Below are positions 7,600 to 15,808 of a DNA stretch of 58,398 nucleotides, one piece after another. The number at the start of each line of letters is the position of its first letter. The first letter of the stretch is position 1. Both the position numbers and the translations under genes were made by a program. The notes beneath the pieces were generated by a model, which worked only from the letters and a program-made list of their open reading frames with translations, was not told where the DNA came from and made no database searches. Source of the DNA: a bacterium (GTDB lineage Bacteria; Cyanobacteriota; Vampirovibrionia; Gastranaerophilales; Gastranaerophilaceae); assembly GCA_017942035.1 (NCBI GenBank), contig JAGAVG010000083.1:1-58398 (forward strand), given 5' to 3'.

Positions 7600-9451
7600 C
7601 TTCCTGCGGATTAAAAATAGAAATATTTTGCGGTTTAGCCGTTGTTATTGTTATATATTCGGCCGGATCTGACAAGAATTGATATGAAGTTTTAGCTGCG
7701 CGGGTTTGGTTGTGGTATGCAAATTTCATAGAATCAGAAACGGCAGGCAGAGGGTTAACCCGGTTTTTCACCATACATTTCAAAGCTTGAGGAATATCTC
7801 TTACTATTGTTCCGACATTCAAAACTTTTCCGTCCAGTTGTGCAGCTTCTGATATTCCGGTGAAAAACTGAATTTGTGCTTTTAAGGCGGTTGATGATTC
7901 TGGTCTCATAGAAAGACCATTTTGTTCTAAAATTGTTCTTATTGTTGATTGAACTGCATAACCGTCTGTAATATTATGAGATTTGTTGAATATAAGTTCA
8001 TCAATTTCCTTTGTAACTTTTTGGATTAATTCTTCATCTGTAAGTCGTTGAGATGATTGTGAAACTTTTGAGGAGGCTTTTGCCAAACTTGTGCAAGGAA
8101 AAGATTTTTGCATAAGTTCCGGTTCTCTTTCGCACATGCTTACAAAATATTTAGCCAAACCCTTTGAATTTCCTACAAAATAGCTTGATAGAAATTTTAA
8201 ATCTTCAATAATTTGCTCGGAATTTCTTTCAATACAGTTTCCGGTGTCAATAAATTCAGGAATAAGTTTTCCGTCTTTACCCGCTGTGATAAAATAGTTT
8301 CCCATGTGAGGGTCGCCATGCATGATAGACTTTCCGCCTTTTTTAGTGAACAAGAACATTTCATCAAATGCTTTTGTAATACTTTGAGGAAGTTCTTTTA
8401 TAACTTTTTCAACATCAGCAAGCCAAGGATTTTCGGCAATTTCTTTTGCGTATTTTTTCATAAATCCCGTCGGATTTTTCTTATAATCTTTTAAAATTTT
8501 CATCAGATCACTCATTTGTATTCCGTGTGCTTTTTCCATTAAAATACAAGTTTTATCTTTTGAAATTTTTATTATATCAGCAACTTTGTATCTTTGAGCA
8601 CCCTGTTGAAGAAGTTTGTTGAATTTGAATTCCTGTTCAAAATTTAACTCTTTGCTCCAGTCTTTATAAAGGCTCTTTAATATTGCAATTGATTTTCTGC
8701 ATGTTGATTTATCCGGTGCAAAATCCGAAATAAACCTTGAAAATATCTTTTCTTCCAGTTCCAGCTGTTCACTGTCAACATTTTTCTTTATCATTTTCAC
8801 AATGCATTCTTTGCCGCTTTCTGTTTTAGCAAGATAAGCTTCTCCGACAGTACCGGCACTGAGAGGTTTTAAAAGTCTGATATTACCGGATAAAGCTCCG
8901 TTTAAGACAGGCTGTGCTGCGTTAAAACTTTCGTTCATTAACGCTTTTTGTGCATTTGGATTGAAAGCTTTATCTACAATTATTTGAGCTTCTTGTAATG
9001 TTCTGCTGAAAGGGTTTTCACTTCTTGTTTTTCTGATTATTTCTTGAAGACGCGGAGATAATTTTTCCATAATAGATTTTTCAGATGAAATTATCTGAGC
9101 AAATTTGCAAGGGCCGACTCCGCTTTTTTGAAGAATAATTTCAAGAAGTTCTTCTTGATTAAGTCTTGAAATGTCAATATCAAATAATTTATTTTTTTCT
9201 GCATATCGTTTTAATGTTTTTTGCATGGACTTATCTCCGGCTAAATCCATTACCCGTGAAATTCCATTCCTTTGAATTGATTCTTTGTATGCTTGAAACA
9301 CTGATAAATTTGATGACTCTACCTCTTCAAACTTGAATATTGCTTCATTGCGCCCTTGTCTTATTCCCGATATAATACGTCTTCCAATTCCTGTCTTAGA
9401 CGCTAATTTTTCTGCGCTGTCGCGCAGTCTGGTTGATAATTGTTCTGGCAA
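7586..9451 (-). CDS. ABC1/AarF/UbiB-type atypical kinase
   Basis: 621 aa. ABC1 hallmarks in order: a KxGQ-like KFAQ near residue 116, an Ala-rich nucleotide loop LSAGTVGEAYLA near 197-208, Lys219 in CIVKMIKK, ExxxxE in KELNFEQE near 268, catalytic loop HGDPHMGN at 378-385, and the DFG equivalent FIDTGN at 400-405. Known members control isoprenoid quinone or lipid metabolism at membranes; the substrate here is unknown. The frame starts only at TTG (9451) with no Shine-Dalgarno, and an in-frame stop lies upstream. The start sits inside a 23-bp inverted repeat whose 50-bp centre, if inverted, would supply GGGGGA plus ATG in frame, adding the residues MNLSRIK. As sequenced the gene may be translationally off. 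Confidence 0.85.
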   Translation of the reverse strand: MPEQLSTRLRDSAEKLASKTGIGRRIISGIRQGRNEAIFKFEEVESSNLSVFQAYKESIQRNGISRVMDLAGDKSMQKTLKRYAEKNKLFDIDISRLNQEELLEIILQKSGVGPCKFAQIISSEKSIMEKLSPRLQEIIRKTRSENPFSRTLQEAQIIVDKAFNPNAQKALMNESFNAAQPVLNGALSGNIRLLKPLSAGTVGEAYLAKTESGKECIVKMIKKNVDSEQLELEEKIFSRFISDFAPDKSTCRKSIAILKSLYKDWSKELNFEQEFKFNKLLQQGAQRYKVADIIKISKDKTCILMEKAHGIQMSDLMKILKDYKKNPTGFMKKYAKEIAENPWLADVEKVIKELPQSITKAFDEMFLFTKKGGKSIMHGDPHMGNYFITAGKDGKLIPEFIDTGNCIERNSEQIIEDLKFLSSYFVGNSKGLAKYFVSMCEREPELMQKSFPCTSLAKASSKVSQSSQRLTDEELIQKVTKEIDELIFNKSHNITDGYAVQSTIRTILEQNGLSMRPESSTALKAQIQFFTGISEAAQLDGKVLNVGTIVRDIPQALKCMVKNRVNPLPAVSDSMKFAYHNQTRAAKTSYQFLSDPAEYITITTAKPQNISIFNPQEVMTV

Positions 9452-9531
9452 TTTTATGTGTGCGAAATTTTTTATATATCCAGGGGGATATTATATGAAT
9501 TTAAGCCGCATAAAATTGCCAGAACAATTAT
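9436..9531. repeat. 23-bp perfect inverted repeat around 50 bp at kinase gene start
   Basis: Arms 9436-9458 and 9509-9531 are exact reverse complements (one arm reads CATAAAATTGCCAGAACAAT then TAT). The centre (9459-9508) holds GGGGGA at 9483-9488 and ATG at 9495-9497, directed rightward. As sequenced this ATG opens only a 34-codon frame (9495-9599) running through the next terminator. If the centre is inverted, the same ATG reads leftward as Met-Asn-Leu-Ser-Arg-Ile-Lys and joins the kinase frame without shift. I interpret it as an invertible translation-start switch; a static cruciform is the alternative. Confidence 0.7.
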
Positions 9532-9599
9532 GGTTCTTTAAAGAAAATTTACAAATAAAAAACGCTGATTTTTATTGTCAGCGCTTTTTAATAAAATAA
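9495..9599 (+). CDS. 34-codon dead-end frame from switch ATG
   Basis: Opens MNLSRIKLPEQL, then continues WFFKENLQ and ends in FLIK. The first 12 residues are those the kinase would gain after inversion; the rest is read from the terminator region of the neighbouring gene. It has a Shine-Dalgarno-like GGGGGA 6 nt upstream. Probably not a functional protein; recorded because it marks the current orientation of the switch. Confidence 0.3.
   Translation: MNLSRIKLPEQLWFFKENLQIKNADFYCQRFLIK
9557..9590 (-). terminator. Rho-independent terminator
   Basis: On the minus strand a stem formed by GCGCTGA and TCAGCG with flanking A and T runs, ending in a T-run. It ends the transcript of the small secreted-protein gene at 9613-9894. 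Confidence 0.75.
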
Positions 9600-9612
9600 A
9601 CAAATTTGATTT

Positions 9613-9894
9613 TTAGTGGCCGTTTGAACCGGTGTATTTTGTAAACGCACCGAAGTGGTAATAAGAATTCATATCAGGTGCGAAGAAACGTCTTTTCTTT
9701 TTTACCTTAGTTTGGCCGGAAGTTGATGAAACAGAAACTTCACCGTTATTGTTTGGATTTTCTGTAACTACATAGCCTGAATTTGCAAGTCCTTCAACAT
9801 GTTCGCGTTCAGCTCTATAGGTGTCTCCATCCATTGCGATTGCCGCTGAAAGTGTGAAGGCAAGTAGTGATAAAACTGCTAAAAACTTTTTCAT
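9613..9894 (-). CDS. Small secreted protein
   Basis: 93 aa with a clear Sec signal peptide (MKKFLAVLSLLAFTLSAAIA, likely cleaved after the AIA near residue 20). The mature part is short, polar and basic in the middle (KVKKKRRFF) and ends HFGAFTKYTGSNGH. The ribosome site AAAGGAGA lies 6 nt before ATG. Single-gene transcript with its own terminator. No family recognised; periplasmic or extracellular location is inferred. Confidence 0.75.
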   Translation of the reverse strand: MKKFLAVLSLLAFTLSAAIAMDGDTYRAEREHVEGLANSGYVVTENPNNNGEVSVSSTSGQTKVKKKRRFFAPDMNSYYHFGAFTKYTGSNGH

Positions 9895-10017
9895 AAGTAT
9901 CTCCTTTTTGTATGTTGTTAATTTTATTTATATTACTTAATAAAAAATTATGCAATATTCCTAATATTATTATATAATTTTTTTAACAAAATTTCTACAT
10001 GTATAAACGAAAAATTT

Positions 10018-10860
10018 ATGAAAAGATTGCCTGATTTTTTAAAAAGACCAATAATTGATACAGATAAAACACGAACTGTAAGAAAAATTTTAAAGACAAA
10101 ATGCCTCAATACAGTATGTGAAAATGCCCGCTGTCCTAATAAAAACGAGTGTTATACAAAAAACACGGCAACGTTTTTGATTATGGGAAACGATTGCACG
10201 AGAAATTGTAAATATTGTAACATTTCTTGTAACAAACCGGCTCCTTTGGATTTGGAAGAGCCAAAACATGTTGCCGAGGCCGTTTCTGCTTTAGGATTAA
10301 AATATGCGGTGATAACCTCTGTTACGCGTGATGATTTGCCGGATGGCGGTGCAGAACACTTTGCCAATTGTATTTATGAAATCAGAAATTTGACTCCTGA
10401 AGTTAAAATAGAAATTCTTACGCCGGATTTTAAAGGGTTGGAAAGTTCTCTTGATACAATAATTAAGGCTAAACCGGATGTTTTTAATCATAATATTGAA
10501 ACTGTCAGAAAAGTTTTTAAAAACGCTCGTCCGCAGGGAAGTTACGACACCTCTTTAAAAGTTCTGAAATATATTAAGGATTACGGCAAGATTACGACAA
10601 AATCCGGACTCATGATAGGCCTCGGTGAAACTTTACAGGATATAGAAGAAACATTGATTGATTTGAAAAATGCCGGCTGTGATATTTTAACTATCGGACA
10701 ATACATTCAGCCATCCAAAAATCACCTTGAAGTCGAAAAATTTTACGAAGAAGATGAATATAAAACACTGCGCGAACTTGCACGAAAAGTCGGGTTTAAA
10801 CATTATCAAATCGGGCCGTTGGTAAGAAGTTCCTACCGTGCGGCTGAAATCGCCGGGTAA
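10018..10860 (+). CDS. lipA: Lipoyl synthase
   Basis: Radical-SAM enzyme that inserts two sulfurs into protein-bound octanoyl groups. 280 aa, typical. Auxiliary cluster cysteines CENARCPNKNEC near residues 35-46, radical-SAM CTRNCKYC near 60-67, and the C-terminal RSSYRA that ligates the auxiliary cluster. No octanoyltransferase gene is adjacent. It fits with the E3-like flavoprotein upstream in supporting a lipoylated complex, probably glycine cleavage or a 2-oxoacid dehydrogenase. Confidence 0.95.
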   Translation: MKRLPDFLKRPIIDTDKTRTVRKILKTKCLNTVCENARCPNKNECYTKNTATFLIMGNDCTRNCKYCNISCNKPAPLDLEEPKHVAEAVSALGLKYAVITSVTRDDLPDGGAEHFANCIYEIRNLTPEVKIEILTPDFKGLESSLDTIIKAKPDVFNHNIETVRKVFKNARPQGSYDTSLKVLKYIKDYGKITTKSGLMIGLGETLQDIEETLIDLKNAGCDILTIGQYIQPSKNHLEVEKFYEEDEYKTLRELARKVGFKHYQIGPLVRSSYRAAEIAG

Positions 10861-10977
10861 AGTAAGGAATTTACGCTGAAAAATATTAAGTGATGTTACA
10901 AGATTATGAAATAAATTTGTTTTTTTTGTATATATAAAATAAAATATAATTGGGGAAATTTTGAGGGATATATAAAT

Positions 10978-11490
10978 ATGCTAAAAGAAAAGTTGAAAGA
11001 GAAAATTTTAACACCGCAAGAAGTCCGTGATATTTTGAAAGCGGACAATAAGGAAATAGTTGAACTATGCCGTCATGCTTCAATTTTGCCTAAGAAAAAC
11101 AGCAAAGGACAGACTTATTTTTCATACGACGAAGTTAAGCACCTTAGAAGAGTTCAAGCTCAGAAAAATGCCGTTAAACCGGTTGTAAAGGTGTCGGAAG
11201 CTCCTGTTCCTGCCGGAAGACATTCATCAGCTGTTGCTAATATTTTAAGTTCACTGAAAAATATGGAACAAACTTTGTCAGATAAAATCGGTAAAGTTAT
11301 CGATGAAAAACTTGAAGGTATGGACGAAGTTGTTGTTGAACTTATACGCTGCAAAACTGACAATGAAACTTTAAGACAGAAAATTATAGATTTAAACAAA
11401 GAAATTTATCAATTGAAAAATGAAGTTACCTGCTATAAACCGGTAGGGTTTGGTTTGTATAAGAAAAAAGAACATCACGTTTGGGAATAG
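10978..11490 (+). CDS. MerR-like DNA-binding protein with coiled coil
   Basis: 170 aa. The N-terminal 60 residues look like an excisionase/MerR winged helix (LTPQEVRDILKADNKEIVEL, then YFSYDEVKHLRR). A flexible linker is followed from about residue 85 by amphipathic coiled coil. It lies 9 bp before recA, probably co-transcribed, behind GAGGGA. The pairing with recA suggests a chromosome-related role, but this is inference. Confidence 0.65.
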   Translation: MLKEKLKEKILTPQEVRDILKADNKEIVELCRHASILPKKNSKGQTYFSYDEVKHLRRVQAQKNAVKPVVKVSEAPVPAGRHSSAVANILSSLKNMEQTLSDKIGKVIDEKLEGMDEVVVELIRCKTDNETLRQKIIDLNKEIYQLKNEVTCYKPVGFGLYKKKEHHVWE

Positions 11491-11499
11491 GATAGTAAA

Positions 11500-12528
11500 A
11501 TGGCAGCTTCAAAAGAAAGAGAATTAGTAATTCCGGGCACATTAGAAGAGAGAGAAAAAGCCCTCAAATTAGCTATAGAAAAAATTGAAAAAGATTTTGG
11601 TAAAGGGTCGATTATGAAGTTGGGAGATAAATCAACCGTAAATGTTGACGCAATCCCGACCGGTGCGCTTGCCCTTGATATTGCCCTTGGTATTGGCGGA
11701 ATTCCGCGCGGCCGTATTATAGAAATATATGGCCCTGAAAGTTCCGGTAAAACTACTCTGGCACAGCACATCGTTGCAGAATGTCAAAAACGCGGCGGCA
11801 TCGCAGCTTTTGTGGATGCAGAACATGCTCTTGACCCTGAATATGCACGTAATGTCGGTGTTCAAGTAGATGACTTGCTGATTTCACAGCCTGATACAGG
11901 TGAACAGGCCCTTGATATTACGGAAGAACTCGTTCGCTCCGGTGCAGTCGATATCGTTGTTGTTGACTCAGTTGCCGCACTTGTTCCGAAAGCTGAAATC
12001 GACGGATCTATGGAAGATCAGCAGATGGGCTTGCAGGCTCGTTTGATGAGTAAAGCTTTAAGAAAATTGACCGGTATTATCGGAAAAACTAACACTACCG
12101 TAATTTTCATTAACCAGTTAAGAATGAAAATCGGCGTTATGTACGGTAATCCTGAAACCACTACCGGCGGTAATGCGCTTAAATATTACGCATCAGTTCG
12201 TATGGAAATCAGACGTGTTGATGGTTTGAAAGGTGATGACGGTGATGTAGGAAACCATGTCAGAGTCAAAGTTCTTAAAAATAAAGTTGCACCGCCTTTC
12301 AGAACTGCTGAATTCGATATTATTTTCGGTAAAGGTATTTGCAAAATCGGTAATATTCTCGATGTTGCCGTTAACCTTGATATAATTAAGAAAGCCGGAT
12401 CCTGGTTTAGTTATAACGAAGAAAAACTCGGTCAAGGAAGAGACAAAGCTAAAGATTATCTTGCCGAAAATCCTGAAATTTTAGCCGAAGTTGAAACTAA
12501 AGTAAGGGAAAAATTGGCTGAAAATTAA
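11500..12528 (+). CDS. recA: Recombinase A
   Basis: DNA strand-exchange and SOS co-protease. 342 aa. Walker [10 protein letters not shown] near residue 73, the family signature [17 protein letters not shown] near 225, and loop L2 region [20 protein letters not shown]. The C-terminal acidic tail is short. No LexA box was identified upstream. A stem-loop at 12589-12645 is the likely terminator. Confidence 0.98.
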   Translation: MAASKERELVIPGTLEEREKALKLAIEKIEKDFGKGSIMKLGDKSTVNVDAIPTGALALDIALGIGGIPRGRIIEIYGPESSGKTTLAQHIVAECQKRGGIAAFVDAEHALDPEYARNVGVQVDDLLISQPDTGEQALDITEELVRSGAVDIVVVDSVAALVPKAEIDGSMEDQQMGLQARLMSKALRKLTGIIGKTNTTVIFINQLRMKIGVMYGNPETTTGGNALKYYASVRMEIRRVDGLKGDDGDVGNHVRVKVLKNKVAPPFRTAEFDIIFGKGICKIGNILDVAVNLDIIKKAGSWFSYNEEKLGQGRDKAKDYLAENPEILAEVETKVREKLAEN

Positions 12529-12588
12529 CATGTTAACTTATGTTAACTTGAATATATAGGCTGAAATCCGCTTATATCAGTAAATTTT

Positions 12589-12645
12589 TAAAAAGACCAT
12601 AATTAATTTGTTATTTACTAGCAACTTTAATTATGTTCTTTTTTA
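12589..12645 (+). terminator. Inverted repeat after recA, likely terminator
   Basis: AAAAAGACCATAATTAA pairs with TTTAATTATGTTCTTTTT apart from one mismatch, around a 19-nt loop, ending in a T-run. It separates recA from the next gene. Confidence 0.6.
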
Positions 12646-12691
12646 ATTTAAATACGAAAGTGTAATGTGTAGAAAATGGAGGTTTCCTAAA

Positions 12692-13738
12692 ATGCAAGTA
12701 AATGCAGTAAACAATTTTAGCAATATTAACAGTACATCATTTCAGGGAAGAAAAAAATCGTCACAACCTGAATATGCAGATAATAGATTTGATGAAGGCA
12801 GACAAATTGATGCAGAGAAAAGTTCTAAGTTTTCAAAAGCAGTCAGAAATGCTGTTGTAGGTTCAATGATGCTGGCTCCGGCATCTTCTGCTTTGCAGTC
12901 TTGCGGCGATCATAATATGTTTTTTGATCATGAACATAATTTTAAAATTTGTTGTCCGGTAGATACAGGTAAAGTAGGCGAAAAAATTTATATAAAAGAA
13001 TATCTTCCGGGAGAAAAGGTATATATACATGACACTATAACTCAACATGATACTGCAATTGTAGAAAAGCCGGGCCAAAACGACACTATTATTAAAATCG
13101 ACACTGTAATTGTGGAAAAACCTATTCAACTTCCACCAGATACTGTTTTTGTAATACCTGATTTTGAATCAGAAGTTGTGGATACTTTGAACAAAGATTT
13201 ATGTAAATTAGGTATTGATTGTGAAAAAGGACTTCCGGTACAGATGGTATTTAACGACGAATGGAACGTTACAAACAATGCTCTAGTTTTGAATGGCCGT
13301 CAAACTTCTCCGGGCAGACTTGTATATGACAACACAATAACCGGCTGGTATGATGATAAAGAGTACGTAAGAGCTGAACTTTCCGTAGCTAAAGGAAAAG
13401 GTCTTGTTATAAACTTCAAGAAAGCAAGAATTGAAGGTGTAAAACCTACTGACGATATCGGCTGGAAACCGTTCAAAACAATTGTTCTTCAAGATGTCGG
13501 TGACAAACTTTTGAAACTTGAAGTTGATGATAAAGGTAATCTGAAAAAATACGGTACAATAATTCCAGGAGACAAGGAAAACAGCGTATTTAATAATAAC
13601 GACCTTCCAAACGGTGAAACAGAAACTTGGAGATACTCTGATTGGAAAGTTAAACGTCACGATATGAAACTTGATGAATTGTATAATGATTACCTCAGAA
13701 GAAAAGAAGCCTATGAAAATGGCAAGTACGAAGACTAA
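12692..13738 (+). CDS. Putative exported protein with Asp-Thr repeat segment
   Basis: 348 aa. Start chosen at 12692 because GGAGGT lies 9 nt upstream. It begins MQVNAVNNFSNINSTSFQG, a leader type seen on several proteins here. A hydrophobic stretch with a lipobox-like LQSCG follows near residues 50-75, so it may be a lipoprotein or anchored. Residues 105-150 carry a repeated HDT/NDT/IDT pattern with VEKP (HDTAIVEKPGQNDTIIKID). A C-terminal beta-rich domain of about 190 residues is unrecognised; its W-rich parts (GWYDDKEYVRAELSVAKGKG) could be a carbohydrate-binding fold, which is a guess. It has its own terminator. Confidence 0.7.
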   Translation: MQVNAVNNFSNINSTSFQGRKKSSQPEYADNRFDEGRQIDAEKSSKFSKAVRNAVVGSMMLAPASSALQSCGDHNMFFDHEHNFKICCPVDTGKVGEKIYIKEYLPGEKVYIHDTITQHDTAIVEKPGQNDTIIKIDTVIVEKPIQLPPDTVFVIPDFESEVVDTLNKDLCKLGIDCEKGLPVQMVFNDEWNVTNNALVLNGRQTSPGRLVYDNTITGWYDDKEYVRAELSVAKGKGLVINFKKARIEGVKPTDDIGWKPFKTIVLQDVGDKLLKLEVDDKGNLKKYGTIIPGDKENSVFNNNDLPNGETETWRYSDWKVKRHDMKLDELYNDYLRRKEAYENGKYED

Positions 13739-13785
13739 TAAATTTTAAATGCAAATCCTTTCTATATTGAATATTTCTACACAAA

Positions 13786-13819
13786 CGGAAAAACGCTCCA
13801 AAAGGGCGTTTTTTTTGTA
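13786..13819 (+). terminator. Rho-independent terminator
   Basis: AAAACGCTC, loop CAAAA, GGGCGTTTTTTTT: a compact GC stem with a T-run, ending the exported-protein gene. Confidence 0.85.
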
Positions 13820-13833
13820 ATTACTTACCCTCG

Positions 13834-14040
13834 CGTCATTGCGAGCGACGAAATGACGTAACACTTCTTACCCTCGCCCCTTGTGGGAGAGGGTGAATTT
13901 GTTAGTGAGCAGTATGCGAACTTACAAATTCGGGAGAGGGGTCAGTATAGAGGGCCGGAGGTCAGGAAGGCAAGAGGGCAAGCTGGTATCAGGATGTAAA
14001 TTCTTCCTCACTTCCTTACCTACTAACTTATTTACTTTAA
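13834..14040. repeat. 207-bp inverted repeat, left arm
   Basis: Composite intergenic repeat, close to identical in reverse complement to 15577-15784. It strings together the CGTCATTGCGAGCG module, CCCTCGCCCCTTGTGGGAGA, a stem GAATTTGT...ACAAATTC, and a C/T-rich tail CTTCCTCACTTCC. Differences between arms are an 8-bp duplication and a few substitutions. The rest of 13739-14200 holds further repeat modules (14041-14172), one of about 85 bp nearly identical to 26931-27015. Confidence 0.85.
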
Positions 14041-14172
14041 CAAGATTGCCACGCTCGTTTCACTCGCTCGCAATGACGCTACTCCCGCGCCCCTTGAGGA
14101 GCAAAGGGAACAGGCACAACGCAGTGAGCCTTCTGACCCTGCTTCCCGCAGCGAAGCGGAGTGGTGAGAGGG

Positions 14173-14202
14173 TTGACTTTGTAATTTAATATTTTGTATA
14201 AT
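14173..14202 (+). promoter_or_regulatory. Promoter for leaderless HTH gene
   Basis: TTGACT (14173-14178), 18-bp spacer, TATAAT (14197-14202). The ATG at 14210 lies 7 nt beyond the -10 box, so the mRNA should start at or next to the ATG. The -35 box is at the outer edge of a GC-rich repeat module, so repeat insertion may have helped build this promoter. Confidence 0.7.
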
Positions 14203-14209
14203 GATTATT

Positions 14210-14614
14210 ATGAAAACACTTGCGCAATTTGTACAGAAAAGAAGAGAGGATATTGGGTTATCAGCTAAAGGGCTTGCGATGAAGAGCAATCTTCCCATTG
14301 AAATTATTGAAGACATTGAAAGCGGAAAAGATTTGTTTTTAGCAACTTCTGTAAGGCAAAATCTTGCAAAAGGTCTCAAATGTAATCCTCAAGAAATAAA
14401 AGCTTTAGAAAAAGATTTTTCGACCGTAACTGTTTCAGAACAGATGATTGAGAGTTTGAAAGAACTTATTCTTAACGGTGCCGGCGGTTTAAAATGTCCG
14501 GTCTGCGGAGCGGATTTGGTTACACGTATAGCTAAGATGTATGATTTGGAAGACAATTTGGTATTGTCCCCAAAAGCACATTGTGTTAAATGTTCTTTTC
14601 AAATTCATTCATAG
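14210..14614 (+). CDS. XRE-type HTH protein with C-terminal zinc ribbon
   Basis: 134 aa. N-terminal Cro/C1-type helix-turn-helix (FVQKRREDIGLSAKGLAMKS, then IEDIESGKD), a central helical segment, and a C-terminal zinc ribbon CPVCGADL...HCVKCSF. Start at 14210: the frame is open to 14201, but the -10 box overlaps that codon, so a leaderless start at 14210 is better. It precedes the solute-binding lipoprotein by 12 bp, so it probably belongs to the same transcript. Both genes lie between 207-bp inverted repeats. Confidence 0.75.
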   Translation: MKTLAQFVQKRREDIGLSAKGLAMKSNLPIEIIEDIESGKDLFLATSVRQNLAKGLKCNPQEIKALEKDFSTVTVSEQMIESLKELILNGAGGLKCPVCGADLVTRIAKMYDLEDNLVLSPKAHCVKCSFQIHS

Positions 14615-14626
14615 TTAAGAGGATTT

Positions 14627-15415
14627 ATGATTAAAAAATTTGCAATAGTATTGATGTTTTGTGCGGGGCTTATTTTTACCGGCTGCGGGAAAAAAGAGGC
14701 TTTTAACGACGATTTGACAACTATACAACAGCGCGGTGAGCTTATTGTCGGGGTCAAAACAGATACTAAGCCGTTCGGGTACTATGATGAAAAAAGAAAT
14801 CTTATAGGTTATGATATTGATTTGGCAAAATATATTGCAAAAGCACTTTTGGGAAGTGAAAAAAGGGTAAAATTTGTACCGGTTACACCATCAAACAGAA
14901 TTATGAAATTGGAATCAAAAGAGGTTGATGTGCTGATTGCGACGATGTCTGTAACAAATCAGAGGAAACAGATTGTTAACTTCTCTACACCTTATTACAT
15001 GGCCGGACAAGCAATGCTTGTAAGAGAGAACAGCAATGTTACATCACTAAAAAGTCTTGCCGGAAAAAGTGTAATAATTGTGTTTGGTTCAACCAGTGAA
15101 AAAAATATACGCGATAATGTTCCGGGGGTTGTGATTTTGGGGTATAGAACTTATCCGGAGGCTTTTGCGGCTTTGAAAGCTAAAAAAGCTGATGCTATGA
15201 TAGCGGACGACACAATTTTATGGGGATATGCACTTTCCGATAAGACGGTAAAATTATTGCCGGAAAGATATTCTCAAGAACCTTACGCTGTTGCGTTCAG
15301 AAAAAGCGAAGAGTCTAAAAAACTTGAAACGAAATTGGATATTGTTATAAACACAATGATTTCATCAAGACAGCTTGAAAAGCTTCAAAAAAAATGGGGA
15401 ATATTTAATCCTTAG
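14627..15415 (+). CDS. Amino-acid ABC transporter substrate-binding lipoprotein (orphan)
   Basis: 262 aa, SBP family 3. Lipoprotein signal MIKKFAIVLMFCAGLIFTGC with Cys20 as the lipidation site. Ligand-binding core: GELIVGVKTDTKPFGYYDE near residues 37-55, IGYDIDLAKYIA near 60, and VDVLIATMSVTNQRK near 100. No permease or ATPase gene is adjacent, so it must share a transporter encoded elsewhere or act as a sensor. GAGG lies a few nt before ATG. It is flanked, with the HTH gene, by long inverted repeats. Confidence 0.88.
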   Translation: MIKKFAIVLMFCAGLIFTGCGKKEAFNDDLTTIQQRGELIVGVKTDTKPFGYYDEKRNLIGYDIDLAKYIAKALLGSEKRVKFVPVTPSNRIMKLESKEVDVLIATMSVTNQRKQIVNFSTPYYMAGQAMLVRENSNVTSLKSLAGKSVIIVFGSTSEKNIRDNVPGVVILGYRTYPEAFAALKAKKADAMIADDTILWGYALSDKTVKLLPERYSQEPYAVAFRKSEESKKLETKLDIVINTMISSRQLEKLQKKWGIFNP

Positions 15416-15426
15416 GCATTGAATGT

Positions 15427-15444
15427 GGTAGACTAAAGTCTACC
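15427..15444. repeat. GGTAGAC palindrome, copy 2
   Basis: GGTAGACTAAAGTCTACC immediately after the lipoprotein gene, followed by CCTAC. The remainder of 15445-15576 holds two stacked stem-loops of another family (TCCTGAACTCGTTTCAGGA and TTCCGAAACAAGTTCGGAA), each bordered by CATGTCAT or ATGACATG. Confidence 0.85.
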
Positions 15445-15576
15445 CTACTTCTTACTGAATGTCGGATTGACCTCCGTATTTCATGTCATCCTGAACTCGT
15501 TTCAGGATCTCAGCATTATAAGATTCCGAAACAAGTTCGGAATGACATGTATTCGTCATTGCGAACGGTAATTCAA

Positions 15577-15784
15577 TTAAAGTAAATAAGTGAGTAGGTG
15601 AGGAAGTAAGGAAGTGAGGAAGAATTTACATCCTGATACCAGCTTGCCTTCCTGACTTCCGGCCCTCTATACTGACCCCTCTCCCGAATTTGTAAGTTCG
15701 CATACTGCTCACTAACAAATTCACCCTCTCCCTCAAGGGGCGAGGGTAAGAAGTGTTACGTCACTACGTTCGCTCGCAATGACG
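15577..15784. repeat. 207-bp inverted repeat, right arm
   Basis: Reverse-complement partner of 13834-14040. The two arms enclose 1.5 kb carrying the HTH/zinc-ribbon and solute-binding genes. Recombination between them would invert the module; identity is high enough for RecA-dependent exchange. It also borders the 3' end of the class A PBP gene. Confidence 0.85.
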
Positions 15785-15808
15785 TAAATTCTTAGTGCCT
15801 TTCGTCAT

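Noticed and set aside
14627-15415. Complete ABC importer operon
   Set aside because: Only the binding lipoprotein is present; no permease or ATPase gene is found within the flanking repeats or beyond.
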